Made by a program: the position numbers and the translations under genes
Assembly (NCBI GenBank): GCA_029204225.1
Contig: CM055097.1
Location: forward strand, 38,741,106-38,805,105
Reading direction: 5' to 3'
DNA from: Diphasiastrum complanatum
Taxonomy: Eukaryota; Streptophyta; Lycopodiopsida; Lycopodiales; Lycopodiaceae
DNA length: 64,000 nucleotides
Notes under the pieces: generated by a model
What the model saw: the letters and a program-made list of their open reading frames with translations, nothing else
Told to the model about the DNA's origin: nothing
Databases searched by the model: none
Shown here: positions 1 through 12,161 of the stretch, piece after piece
How the letters are laid out: every line of letters begins with the position of its first letter
Position numbering within the stretch: the first letter of the stretch is position 1

Positions 1-186
1 TTGGGGACATCATGCTCCCCATGCAACTGCATCTCTCGGCCTTTATGCTGAAAGCTGAGGGTGTTCTACTATCCAACTCTCCTGAGTCTTCCGGGATAGC
101 ATTCCATCCTTTCCGAACGGGAAGAGATAGCCCAAAAGTTTTCATGTATTATATGCACACCCATCTGTAAATGAATCCAAAATGAT

Positions 187-549
187 TCATAAATGTTGTG
201 ACTTATAAGCAATACATTTCAACAATAATATCGGCTCACCCGAAACTAATGGGAGTGGAGAAGGGGACGGCTGAGAAGTTGATGGGAGGCTACCTTTCGC
301 GGAGTTCAAAATTAAACTTTTGAGCTCGGCGAACGAGTCATCCTTGGCAAAAGCCAGTTTCAATTCGTCCACCTCTGTTACCAAGTGGAGATACTGCTCC
401 TTGGTAACCAATTCGTCGAGTTCTTCGGCGAATTGCTCTTGTTCTTCCACTTGCATGGGTTTTTTTCCCTTACTGAACCTCAGAGATTCCGTTTCTAATT
501 CGTCAATGCCTCTGGTCAGGGGTTGATCAGGTCCCGGAGAAGTGGTCAT
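187..549 (-). CDS. Short acidic coiled-coil-like ORF at the 5' end of a minus-strand LTR element
   Basis: This 120-codon ORF starts at an ATG about 890 bp inside the element from its primer-binding site (1440-1452), where the first reading frame of a retrotransposon would be expected. The protein is rich in Glu, Leu and Lys, with Glu/Leu-spaced stretches at about residues 15-75 that suggest a coiled coil, followed by a Ser/Pro-rich tail. I see no zinc knuckle, protease or other named motif. It could be an N-terminal gag-like piece or an extra ORF upstream of gag. The frame closes at 187 and nothing recognisable continues to the window edge, so the element is cut by the edge or decayed. The role is inferred from position only. 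Confidence 0.35.
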   Translation of the reverse strand: MTTSPGPDQPLTRGIDELETESLRFSKGKKPMQVEEQEQFAEELDELVTKEQYLHLVTEVDELKLAFAKDDSFAELKSLILNSAKGSLPSTSQPSPSPLPLVSGEPILLLKCIAYKSQHL

Positions 550-1439
550 TTTCAGAGATAGAAAAGGAGTGCCTGACGTTTCTTCTTAAAAAAAGTCGAA
601 AAGACTAATTAAAATTGTACAAAGGAGGGAAAAGAAACTTAGCTGTTTCTGAGGACTGTACTTCCAAAGAAAATATCAAGACAAAACCTTTTAGCTCTTC
701 CGAAATTGTTTGCAGACCTGCTGTCCCAAAAAATCAGGATGGAAACTGGAAAAAAGTGGACAGACTTCTGATTCAAAGTGCCTTCCACCCTCGTTGACTG
801 AGCTGTAGCTCTGCTGCTCCAGAAAATTCAAACTGGAAGCCCAAGAAATGCTCTAAATTTCCGGATTTATAGTAGCAACTGCTCACTGGTCTATTTACCA
901 ACCTGTGGCTCCAAAAACCGGATAAAAGACCCAAACAAAATGCAAGCAGATCTGAGTTGGATGGCTCCCTGCCCTCGCTGATGGGACAGCAACCTAGCTG
1001 GTCGAAAATTCTCTGATTTGAGGCCAGAAAAGGATCCCAACTCTTGGATTTTTCACGGCACCCTGGTCGCTGGTCTGTCCCCTATTTGGCCACCAAAAAC
1101 TAGTGCTAAAACTTCTGAAATCAGGGATAAATCTACAATTTACTTCCTCCCTGCCCAGCACTGGCCCTGCTATCTGATTTCAGATAGAAATCCGCTCAGA
1201 AACCTGTAATTTCCACTCCAAAATCAGAGTTAGAACCTGATCTGGCAGCGCTAGACCTGCACTTGTATTCTGGCTCAAATACTATCGAAAAAGCAGATGT
1301 TTCCACCAAGTTTTTCTCAGTAGACAGCTGGTTCTCCAGCGCTGGCCCTGCTCTATCTATTTCTGAAAATTAAAAAGAGTTTTTGTACACTCTGATGAAT
1401 TTCTCCCTTGCTGAAACTAAGCTCCCAAAGAAGGAGATG
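550..1439 (-). other. Untranslated leader of the minus-strand LTR element
   Basis: This is about 890 bp between the primer-binding site and the first ATG. It has no long ORF on the element strand. Several imperfect blocks recur (variants of ctggtc, ccagaaaattcaaactgga and gctctgctg), giving a loosely repetitive leader. Assignment rests on its position between a recognisable PBS/LTR and the ORF at 187-549. Confidence 0.45.
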
Positions 1440-1452
1440 GCTCTGATACCAA
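1440..1452 (-). other. Primer-binding site (initiator tRNA-Met type)
   Basis: On the minus strand this reads TTGGTATCAGAGC, the standard plant primer-binding site complementary to the 3' end of initiator tRNA-Met. It abuts the LTR end at 1453, as reverse transcription priming requires. This fixes the element as minus-strand with its body to the left. Confidence 0.75.
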
Positions 1453-1984
1453 TGTTAAAGATCTAAACACCACAGTAGGGCAAACACTAACTGATCCACC
1501 CAACCTTGCCTACTCCCTGATATGGAGCAAGCCCCTCCTAGCCCAATGTGAGGCCTGGTAGCATGCATACTGCCAAGTGTCGGCCACGTGGCACTGACGT
1601 GGCCGACTGCATGTCGGGACCCAACGTGGGGCCCTATCCTGCTGGAAGGGTCCCTAGGCTATGTTAGGCCCGCCATGGCTATGAACCGTGCCGGGGCACA
1701 CTACTCACACTGTCTTGCCCTGTTGGTCGTGTACGCAAGACACGACCCTGACTGTGGTATCTGACCTCCTGTGTTCTCTAGGGTTCGGCACTGGTTACAT
1801 GCTCGTAACATACCTATAGGCTGAAGGTATTGTGGGAATCTTTTGTCTCTTGACAAGGTAGGAGTTGATAATATTATGGGATAAAGTTGTGTTGAAGAGG
1901 ACGACCATCTCACAACCAGCCACTCATCACCTCATCATGATCAACATTGTATCATCAAAACAATAACCCGTTTTAGCTTTAACA
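1453..1984 (-). repeat. 5' LTR of a minus-strand LTR retrotransposon (532 bp)
   Basis: The block begins TGTTAAAG and ends CTTTAACA on the plus strand, a perfect 8 bp terminal inverted repeat with TG...CA ends, and it abuts the primer-binding site. Its centre (about 1540-1690) is GC-richer than the surroundings and carries a hairpin with a G-box. The partner LTR must lie left of the window, so target duplication and age cannot be judged. Confidence 0.7.
1579..1607. promoter_or_regulatory. G-box/ABRE-like inverted repeat inside the LTR
   Basis: Two perfect 11 bp arms (GTCGGCCACGT and ACGTGGCCGAC) flank a 7 bp spacer. The left arm plus spacer contains CACGTG followed by GC, i.e. a G-box overlapping an ABRE core (ACGTGGC), and the right arm repeats ACGTGGC. 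Such motifs bind plant bZIP/bHLH factors; that this one does so is inference. Confidence 0.4.
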
Positions 1985-3188
1985 GATAGAAAGTATATAG
2001 GTACATCACTACTTTACGTAAAGAAATACCCATTATTGTTGCGTAACATGTCCTATTCCAAGTCCGTTGGAGTGTTGCTTGGAATGCCTTCATCATTTCA
2101 TGCAGTTTCCTAAGTTTACGTTAAGGACACTCTCGATAGAGATGCTTACCAAGACAACAGTAGCACAACCCTTTGTTCTTGACCTTCTTTTTATCCTATG
2201 GGCTAAGGGTAGAACCACCAAAGGCATGACACAACTTCCTCGCCTTGTGTTTCCCCCCCCTGGTGCACCTGTGCCTCCGCCGGTCTCAAAGGAACACCCT
2301 TGCCACTTGCCGATCTAGGCCTCCTAGAGACCCTGTGCTAGGTACACCGTACTAGGCATGCTTCCCAACTCTGCTCGAACTTTGCCCTTTGAGCCACCTT
2401 AAAAAATCAAGGCCTCTGCAATGGCATCATTAGGATCTCTACGCACGTCGTCAATGACTGTGATGCACCCCACACAACTGGCAGATGCCTAGTAGTGTGA
2501 CTAGTATTTGGACCTAAACAATGGTCACAAGACCCTATACTTATCGCTCCTGGCAAGATCATGGTCAGGGGCCACAATTGAGTCCTAACAAACATGTTAC
2601 TATGTTCGCTTTACAAAGGCAATGCTAAAATAGACAATCATAAAAAATATAGTATTTATGGTGTTGAACATCCACATTCAAAGATGCCATATTTTACTAT
2701 CATTAGGTTGAAGACAATAGATCATGCTTTGAAAATGGAAATCATATGCATATTCCTGTATAGAGATATATTTTCTTGGATTCTTGGTATTTAGTAAGAT
2801 ATGACTGAGAGAGCCAATAAAAAATCCCCTAACATGTGGTATGAAACTTTGGAATGGTTGTATGCATCTTCAAAACTCCTCAGTGAATTTTGTCATGTAC
2901 ATGTTGCAATGGTCACATAAAGGTTCATTGAAATAAATAAAATAAAATAAACAATGAGCTTGAATACACTCTCACCTTTAAAACCCCCTATCTTTCAACA
3001 CATCATAGCATGTTATCATTAGCCTGACATCAAAAGCTCATTTTTTGAATTCATAAATGGTACAAATTAACATGATATTTTCAATGACGACAAATTTCAA
3101 TGGCCATATCTAGCACTACATGATTCCAGATTGAAAGTTTATTTATGGACATGGTCATATAGGATATTTTCAAGTAGACAACCCACAG
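1985..3188. other. Intergenic sequence downstream of the HVA22-like gene
   Basis: No convincing coding region, LTR end or structural RNA was recognised here. The plus frame at 2067-2318 is open but has no motif. This stretch would hold the 3' UTR of the minus-strand HVA22-like gene and possibly degraded transposon sequence. Confidence 0.4.
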
Positions 3189-3425
3189 TCAAAAAAAGTA
3201 GGAATGGCAAGTCTTGTCCTCTAATGTCTGAAAATGCAATGTCTCAACCTTACCTTGGAGATTACCATGCATCTGTTCCAGTAACTTCATTGTTAAACTT
3301 CTAACATGGAGTCTCTTGAGTGATTGCTCCTGCTAATATTTTGGTGTAAACCCTTGTGTACTCTACAGTGTCTTAACTTTACTTCAGTGTCATCACCACA
3401 TACAAAATGTCTTCTCTTATGCATT

Positions 3426-3460
<35 letters not shown>

Positions 3461-5888
3461 AGAGTAATCAAAAAACACTTATATTTAGCTCTATTTGTTC
3501 CTTGATTTAAAAGAAAAGGAAACGAAAATGTCTGAGAAAGACCAAGAATGATCAACAGGAGAGCCACATAGTTTCTTGAACATAAATTATAATGCAAACA
3601 AGTTGTTCAGAAATTTAGCCACAAAATGGTTGAGAGAGAGAGAGAGAGAACCTGAGTTTCCTGAGGCCTACTTGACTGAGAAGCAACATACCGAAGAAAC
3701 TCAAAAATTTTAGCCAGAATAAAAACTGATGAAAGCCTCCAATAAGAATAAGCCATGTCACCAGCCCTGATCCTGAGTTCGCCCAAATTTTGGTCAATCT
3801 CGGTCTTGTGACTTGACAAAAATGGCTTCAGAAAAGTAGAATATATATATGAGGTTCCCTACAGACAAGAGTTAAGGAGGGTCAGCCTGAAACCCATCAT
3901 CTTCTTTGACTTATTAAGCTCTTTAACTTGATTCGTTTTAAAATCCATTTGACTTTTCCATGGTTATTGGAATGCTTAAATAGCAGTAGCCTTTACTTAA
4001 GACTCACGAATATCTTTGTAAGCAAAATTTAAACATGATGCAGAAACATGAATGTTCAGATTTATAAACATAAATCTAAATTAGAATGATTTGTCCTGGC
4101 AAAGAATTTTGCCTGCATCAAGGGAGATTGTGCTGGGCCATGGAACTGCTGCTTTCATGGGCAATGCCACTAAATTTGCGTGAATCCAACTTGGTTGTTC
4201 AGTGCTACTTCAATACTGCAGCAAGGGCTCATTCAATCAATAGTCCGTCAATTCAACTAGAAAGATCTACAGCCATGTGATCTTGATAGTGACAGGTATC
4301 TTCAATGCTACTGAAGCCACCAAAGAAGATCACAATATAGAATCTGGGAAAGTACCAATGTGATGAATCCCTATGTGACTTGTTGCTTGATTTTCTTCCA
4401 CAGCTGTGAATCTTAGTTCTTCACAGGCTGAATTCACAGGCAATGCCACTAAATATGTGTGAATCCAACTCGGTTGTTCGGTACTACTTCAATACTGCAG
4501 CAAGGGTTCATTTGATACATAGACAGTCAATTCAACTAGAAAGATCTACAACCATGGGATCTTGATAGTGACAGGTATCCTCATGCAACTGAAGCCACCA
4601 AAGAAGATTACAATATAGAATCTGGAGAAGTACCAATGTGACAAATCCCTATGTTGCTTGATTTTCTTCCACAGCTGTGAATCTTAGTTCTTCACAGACT
4701 ACTAGTGAGAGATTGCACTTAGAGATTCAAGAACATAAACTGCATTCGCTTAATAAGACGGAACATACCTTACGCCGTCCAGCAGGTAATTTCTTACTGT
4801 TTCCAGACTTCGAAAGAGAACAAATGGAATACAAAGCTAGTAGAGTGTTTCAATCAGTTTGAAAAGTATTTCCCTATCTATAATGTACTGAAAGAACGCT
4901 GATAGTACTCAAAATTCTGCACTTAGCTATTAATCATAAACTTAAATTTTGCAAGAATCCTTACCCAAAAATGAATACATTGGGCATCTCTTTAAAACAG
5001 GACAGCTTATTAGTAAATCTATCTGCAAGCACACCTTCTGAACAGTGAACAGCAAGCTGATGATGGAATTATACTCTCCAAATAAGATCACACTACAATC
5101 AATACTCCTAGGACTAGTGCAAGTGTTTGGACGATAAGGAAATGCATTGACTATAAGTTTTTTCACGAAGTAGAGCCTTTCTTGGTCTATGACATTCTCT
5201 TCAAAAAAAATACAATTGATAGAAAGCTTATTTACACCTAAACACTCTTGATAATTTACTGCTTGGGTCAGCATCAATAACAGAGTCTTATAAAATTATA
5301 CTGGTTTTAAGCAGACTATAGCTCGGACATCTCTGCAAAAACACATACAAGGGACAAAACAAGTATACTTGATCCTACCCTTTTGGGAAAATCACCATAT
5401 CTCCTCTCACAGTTCAAAAATATAGGGCAGGCTAGCCAAAAAGGACAGTTTTTTTTGCCACAAAGGGGTTATACTGGCTTCTGTAAGATCACATAGTGAG
5501 GAAAGCATTGATTTGAGGTTTGCAGGATGTATCTACAGATGGGAATTTTTGCACTGATTGGGGAAGAGAACGCATAGACCAACAAGGTTAAGTTTGAATT
5601 TAAGATGCTAACTATGACCATGCTGGAATTAGAGAAATTGTGATAAACGAATTCTCCTGCCTGCAATAATCCCCAGCATGTCTACTCACTTGTGCTGCAT
5701 GTAAGGACAGCAAACGTCTCCATTCGACAAGCACACAATTCAGTAAAAAGCTGCCTCTTTGCATTCCATACTTGGGCCACCAAATTTGATTGAGAGAACA
5801 GTCTCTCAGAGATCCCAATTATATATCTTGAATCTATACATACGTTCTTCAAGGACTGACTTTAAGCTAGAAGACAGCCAACTGCTCA

Positions 5889-5938
<50 letters not shown>

Positions 5939-8900
5939 AAAGTTCAGAACACGTTTAAACCTTGACGTGCATGATCTTTCTGTTTTCTATACTACTTCTT
6001 ACGCTTAAGAGAATTTTTACAATGTTTATGACTCAGGACAACCACTGTGAGAAGTGATGGAATGTGATTAAACTATGACAAGTAGCAATTCAACAACTAA
6101 AGTGAAGAATAGAAGCAAACCTTCGTCCTTGGATACCACAAGTAGATAATGAATACTAGCTTCACCTCACAATACATTGGGACCCTGAAACAAAAATAAA
6201 GAGAGCAAATACAATAGTAGAATGAAAGAAACGCCAAAAATTCAGGGTACAATGTAGAGGACTTTACTTAACATTCAAAGAAATGTTAGTATTAGGATTT
6301 CAAAGGAATGACACTAAAAGATTGTCAGCTTGATCAATTTAAACAAAGAAGGTAGGACAAAATTTAAGATCATGAACGTAGTTTTGATAAAGCTTCCCTT
6401 CCACCTAAGCTCCAAAAGTCTACTGGCATTTTTTTATATAACTTCTAATCCTTTTCTTTTGTTAGGTACGATTCCCTACCTTCTCCACATATACACAAGT
6501 ACGCATGAATAACAACATCAATGTTGAAAAATACACTAGAATAAAGATTGGCCTGCACATACCATGAAAATAAAGGATCGACAACCCGCTCCACAACAGT
6601 AATAACAGCTATTATCATCCTGGATGAAATGAAAAAGATTGATGTGAACTGCTATCTAAAACAACGTTTCACGTAATGAGGTCTAGCTAGCTGGTTTAGT
6701 TAAAAAAACAAAAAGACATCACAATTACCATTCGTTATGGCCAGCATTTGAAGCTTTTATGTGGCACAGGTATTTTTATTGGGGTTATAAAACTCATTCT
6801 GAACGGACATTAAGAGAGGTCACCTAAGGGTACAAAGATGGACTAGACCAACAAACCTTCAACAGAGCATAACTTAAAAACTTTTCTACACTTTGAACAC
6901 TTATAGGCCAGTTATGGGCTCTAAATTGAGCATCAAGTCTCCTATACTTCATTTCTTATCATTGGTAAGCAGATCGCGCCATTAGGGCCAACAGGTCCTG
7001 TTAAAAGTAGTGCTTAATCATTCTATTGATAGCCACTTAATATTTAGATGAATATTCTGAATCTCTTCGAATTAATTCTGAACTCATATCAGGATCCTAA
7101 TGTGTCAAACAATTCCAGAAATTTGACTTTCCCCATAATCTAAGTTTTTCAAAGCTTATCAAATTCCAGGGCTTTTCTGCATCTCTCAGATGGAGCTTGA
7201 TTCAAACTTTAAAAAAAAAACAATCAATCTATGCTGCCCAGAAATATGTTTGGATGAGGTTGCTTCAGTGGGGACCTCCCAGCCCAATGTTAAATAGGCA
7301 TGCCTCCTCATCTGGGAGATTTGTTGATCGGAGAGTAGCATTGTCCATTTCATGCTCTATATGATGTTTTTCCATAACTTGAAGGAGACTCTCAGGTTGT
7401 CATAGGAAGAGCAAAATTTGCAACCATCAATTTGGCTTCCAAAATATTTACCAGTTTATTAATGACTAGCTTATTGGCTATTAATACTTGATGTAGGGAG
7501 AAACAATGTTCACAACAGTCAATTTCTGAAAACTTTTACTAATCTATCAACTGTCACCAATCATCACAGGAATATCAGTCTTTACAGCAGTCAAACTTTC
7601 ACCCCTGGTTATCCAGCAACGAGGGCTAATTTTGAAAAGGACACCCAGGGCCTTTCCTATTTAATTCTTGGATAAGCACCTATACAAGGATTGTCCTAGG
7701 TGGTCTGGAAAGAAAAAGATTCACTAGATGCGCCGATGCGGACATGACCTGAGGATCAGGGCACCTTCTTGACTCAGGAGCTTGAGCAAGAACATAATTT
7801 GGAAAGTGAGGATGAAATGGAGGTGACACAACAGTCACAACTTATGATGACCATTCAGGTGTGCAAGCTTAATCCTCAGACACCTTAGGTAACCTTTCTG
7901 CAAAGGCAAGATCAAGATGTCAGTTTCTTCTAGATACATAATTTGACAAGGATGTGAGGGAAAGCAAGTCGAGAGGAAGTTGTAACTTTTGACATCAGTT
8001 CATTGCATAGCATCATTTATTCTCCATTGGTTAAGTGGCCACAACTATCTATTGTTCCCCCTATACTAAAGGCCTTGATTTTGAGATTACCTAGCTAGCA
8101 AGCTATGATATTGTGCTAGGTAAACATTAGCATGCGATTAGGCATCAAGCTATAAATTTTGCAAATCATGTATATAAATTCATGTAATGTCCCATAGCGT
8201 GACAAGCAAGAGGAAGTTGCCCGTCTTTGCTTTGCAAATAAGGAAATAGGGTTTTGAGCATTTGCACTTTTAGTTTTTGAATGCAAATGACTTTGTGGAT
8301 GAATCTCATGTTTCAAGGTTTGAAAAGGATGTAAGGCAACTGCTTAGTAATGTGTTGCAATCTACATCAAACAATTCAGATAGGCAAAAGCATAGTTTTG
8401 CATTGCAATTTCCGAGACAACATCCATATTTGCATTAGACCCTAGTGAGCCTCGAGCTCTAGATGAGTCTATTAAGTAGGAGTTTTAATCAGTTCTCATT
8501 CAGAACAACCCAGCCAAACTACCCACTAGTAGAAATGTGGAATATAAGATTAAGCTGGTTCCAAGGGCTCGACCTGTTTGTTGACCTTATCGGATAAGCC
8601 TCACGGAGGAAGAAGAGGTGAGAAGAATACTCAATGACCACCTTAGATTAGGACACAATAAGCCTAGATACTCATCCTTTGCTTCACCAATTTTGTTGGT
8701 GAAGAAAAAAGATGATCTTTCAGGAGGTGTGTAAATTATCATGGCTTGAAAAAGATCACGATAAAGCAAAAGTATCCTATGCTATGCACTGATGATTTGT
8801 TGAATGCATTGCATGGAGCAAAGGTGTTCAGCAAGATTGATCTTAAAACAGGCTATCATCAAATTCGTGTTAGGGGAGTATGATGTGCCAAAGGTGCCAG

Positions 8901-11856
8901 TTCGTACGCACTTTGGTTTGGGCATTATGGGTTTTTAGGTCATTGACTAACACTCTCACGACATTCATGATGCTAATAAACAACTTATTTAGGGACTATA
9001 TGGGTAGGTTCGTCGTTAATTTTGCCAATGACATATAGTCTACAACAAGTTAATGCCTGACCATAAAGGACATTTAAGAACGTTATTTAGGGCATTGCAA
9101 AATAGTGTTCTGTATGCCAATGATAAGTTGTGTATGATTCAGGTGGTTTACCTTAATTACATAGTGACGGTAGAGGGAATTGTTGTAGAACCAGCCAAGG
9201 TGGCTGTGATATTGAGTTGGCCTTGGTGGACATTTTGTTTAAAGACCAATGCCAATGACATTGCAAAAGGGGCAGCAGTCTTCAGCCGGGCGGGAGGGGA
9301 GGCTAGTGGCTTTTGAGAGTAAAAAGCTACCTCCAGCTCAATAGATGTACCCAACAAATGAGAAGGAATTGTATGCAATTATACATTCACTCAAGGTGTG
9401 GCTACACCATTTGAATAATACCAAATTACATGTGTCGACTGAACATCATACCCTCAAGTATTTTTCTTATCAGCCTAAATTGAGAGGCCTCCAAGCTAGG
9501 TGGTCCGAGCTCATGTGAGAGTTTCATTTGGGAATTGTTTATAGAAAAGGCTAAGAGAATGTGCTTGTTGATGCATTACCTCAAATCATGTATTGAGATT
9601 AGGCAGGCTCAACAACACAGAGAGCATTGTAAGCATGTGGTCTAGTGCACAAAAAAATACTGATAACCCGGAGGCGCCAATGGTGACTAGCTCCTCAGGG
9701 GATGCACACAATATTTAGACATACACCGTGGAGGCCGATATATGGTAAAATTTATATGCCAAACATGGATAAACTTCATGCTAAGACAGTTCCTGTAAGG
9801 GCATCCTAGAGTGGATAAGACTACAGAGCTACTGAACAAACACTACTTCTAGCCATGTATCTGATGAGACATAAGAAAGTATATCCAGAGTTGAACCGCT
9901 CATCAAGTAAACAAGGCGAAGAGAATAAGCCCACCAGGTTTGCTCCACCCATTTCAAATTCCCCAGGGAAGATGGGAGAGTATCTCCATGAATCTTATTA
10001 TGGACTACCTAGAAACCTTTTAAGTTTGACTCCGTGACGGTAGTCGTGAACTGGTTGACTAAAATGGCTCATTTTCATCCAATTAGTACAAAGGTTACAA
10101 CTCCGCAAATGGCTGAATTGCTTCTTTTGAATGTCATGAGATTGCATGGACTAAGTCCATTGTCACAGCCAAGGGCCCTAAGTTCATGGGAACTTTCAAA
10201 TCTATAGTGTTTTCTTGTATGCAAAATAAAGTTGAGGATGAGAGATCGGCAGAGAGAGAGAGGGTTAACCAAGTATTAGAGGACATGCTTCGAGCGCTAA
10301 TGATTGGGTTCCAAAGTCGAGTGAATTGATTAAGTCTCAACGTTTCAATCAAGGGCACATTGTAATTGATAACTTGAGAAGGTCCAAGGTACTCCAAGTA
10401 TACATGTGGTGCAATACATGATGTGTTCCGGTTATATGCATGAGGAGAAGTATCAATTGTAACTAGAGTTGGGTCTAGCACGCAAGGGGGTTGTGTGGGC
10501 ACATGCTCAGGTGTTCCTGGGGGTAAACACCTCTTATGGAAACTAGCCCTCCTCATTCTTGGCTTTAAGATATGTTGTGGGTTGATTGAGATGAAGAAGT
10601 TTTGTTATTTAAAGTTTGATGGTTGTGGTTTAATGCGATACAGTGAGTAGATGAGGTTTTAGAAGAATCCCCTCCTCAAAAGTTCGCTCTCATACTAAAC
10701 TTTCATGCATTTAATGCTCCAACCTGTGACCTATACCTGCTGTGTTGATGTGGTAGGTGGTTGGGTATTGTCCATTGCCTTTTGATAGAAGCTTACGACA
10801 CTTGATTTAGTTAACTATAGCCAAAGAAATCATCAAATGAAGTTATGCCAATTTCCAAGCTATTTCTAAAAATTTCCGTAAGAATATTGATGCATGTGTG
10901 TAGTGTCGAAAGTCATCTAACTAGACTTATTTAACATTGTTCTGAGTTCCTGAAGTCATGCATATGAATTTTCAAGCGGTTATGACCTATGCATGATATT
11001 GATCTAGTCTTTCCACGAAAGTAAGCTAGTGATATCATACTATGGTATAGAGAACTGTAATGAAGCTTCCTTTTGTAGTGATTTGAATGTGTAGAGTGAG
11101 GCATGTTGATAGATATGTATCAATTCTCGTAAATTGATAGTTTTCGAATTTGTATATCGATTGTCCGATTTCTTTAAGCTATCAACGAAAACTGTAAGTT
11201 GAATTCCATTGTTTCTTATGCCACGTTTAATGAAGGTTGTTAGTGGTTATTATCAAGTAATCAATACTGTAATGTTCAAGAAATGTGATTTGACCATGGT
11301 ATATTATTAACAAAAGCTAGTCAATTATTTGTTCACAGTTGCTTAATCATATTATTTATAAGATCTGAACTTACACAGTTTTTAGTGGTTAAGTAATCAA
11401 TGATGGCCAACAATAACGATGCAAATGAAAGTAGGACTACTATTAATAACATGTCTACTTATCATCAAATTTCTTAGCAATAAAGTGTGGCACTTAATAA
11501 AATGGACAATCAGAATAGGCAAAGAGATCAACAAATGGAAATATTACTTTATAGTTGCACTCTGATTCCGAAACGCGGTCCAGAATCACACGACACGGTT
11601 CGAAACGCGGTCTAGAATCGCATTTCGGATTTTTTGTAGAGACGCTCAGAAACATTTTTTTTTTCTTTTTTTTGTTTGATTTTTTTTTGGGCAATATGGG
11701 TATCAGATGAAAGCTCTAATTAGAAGCATTATTACTGTGTAGTTTGCCGAATGTTTCGGGTACAGGATGGTCTAGTTTAGGTGCATTAACTCCCAGCTCC
11801 TTTTAATATAAAAAATTAATAAAAAAAAGAGAATGCCCCAACGTGTTCATAATAGG

Positions 11857-11946
<90 letters not shown>

Positions 11947-12084
11947 ATCACAACAAACTGAATAAAAACCATGCTGAACAAAAACCATGTTGAACAAAAA
12001 CAATGCTGAATCATTCTGAACCATACTGCATTGTACTGAACCTTACTGAAACATTTTTCAACCATATAGAATCGTTTTTCAACC

Positions 12085-12161
<77 letters not shown>

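Noticed and set aside
5612-5818. Minus-strand frame with a donor-like CACAA|GTGAGT end
   Set aside because: It looked like an extra HVA22-like exon, but exons 4 and 5 already join in phase and the text matches no part of the family.
9053-9316. 87-codon plus-strand frame as a gene
   Set aside because: It is one frame of the decayed gypsy pol between RT and RNase H.
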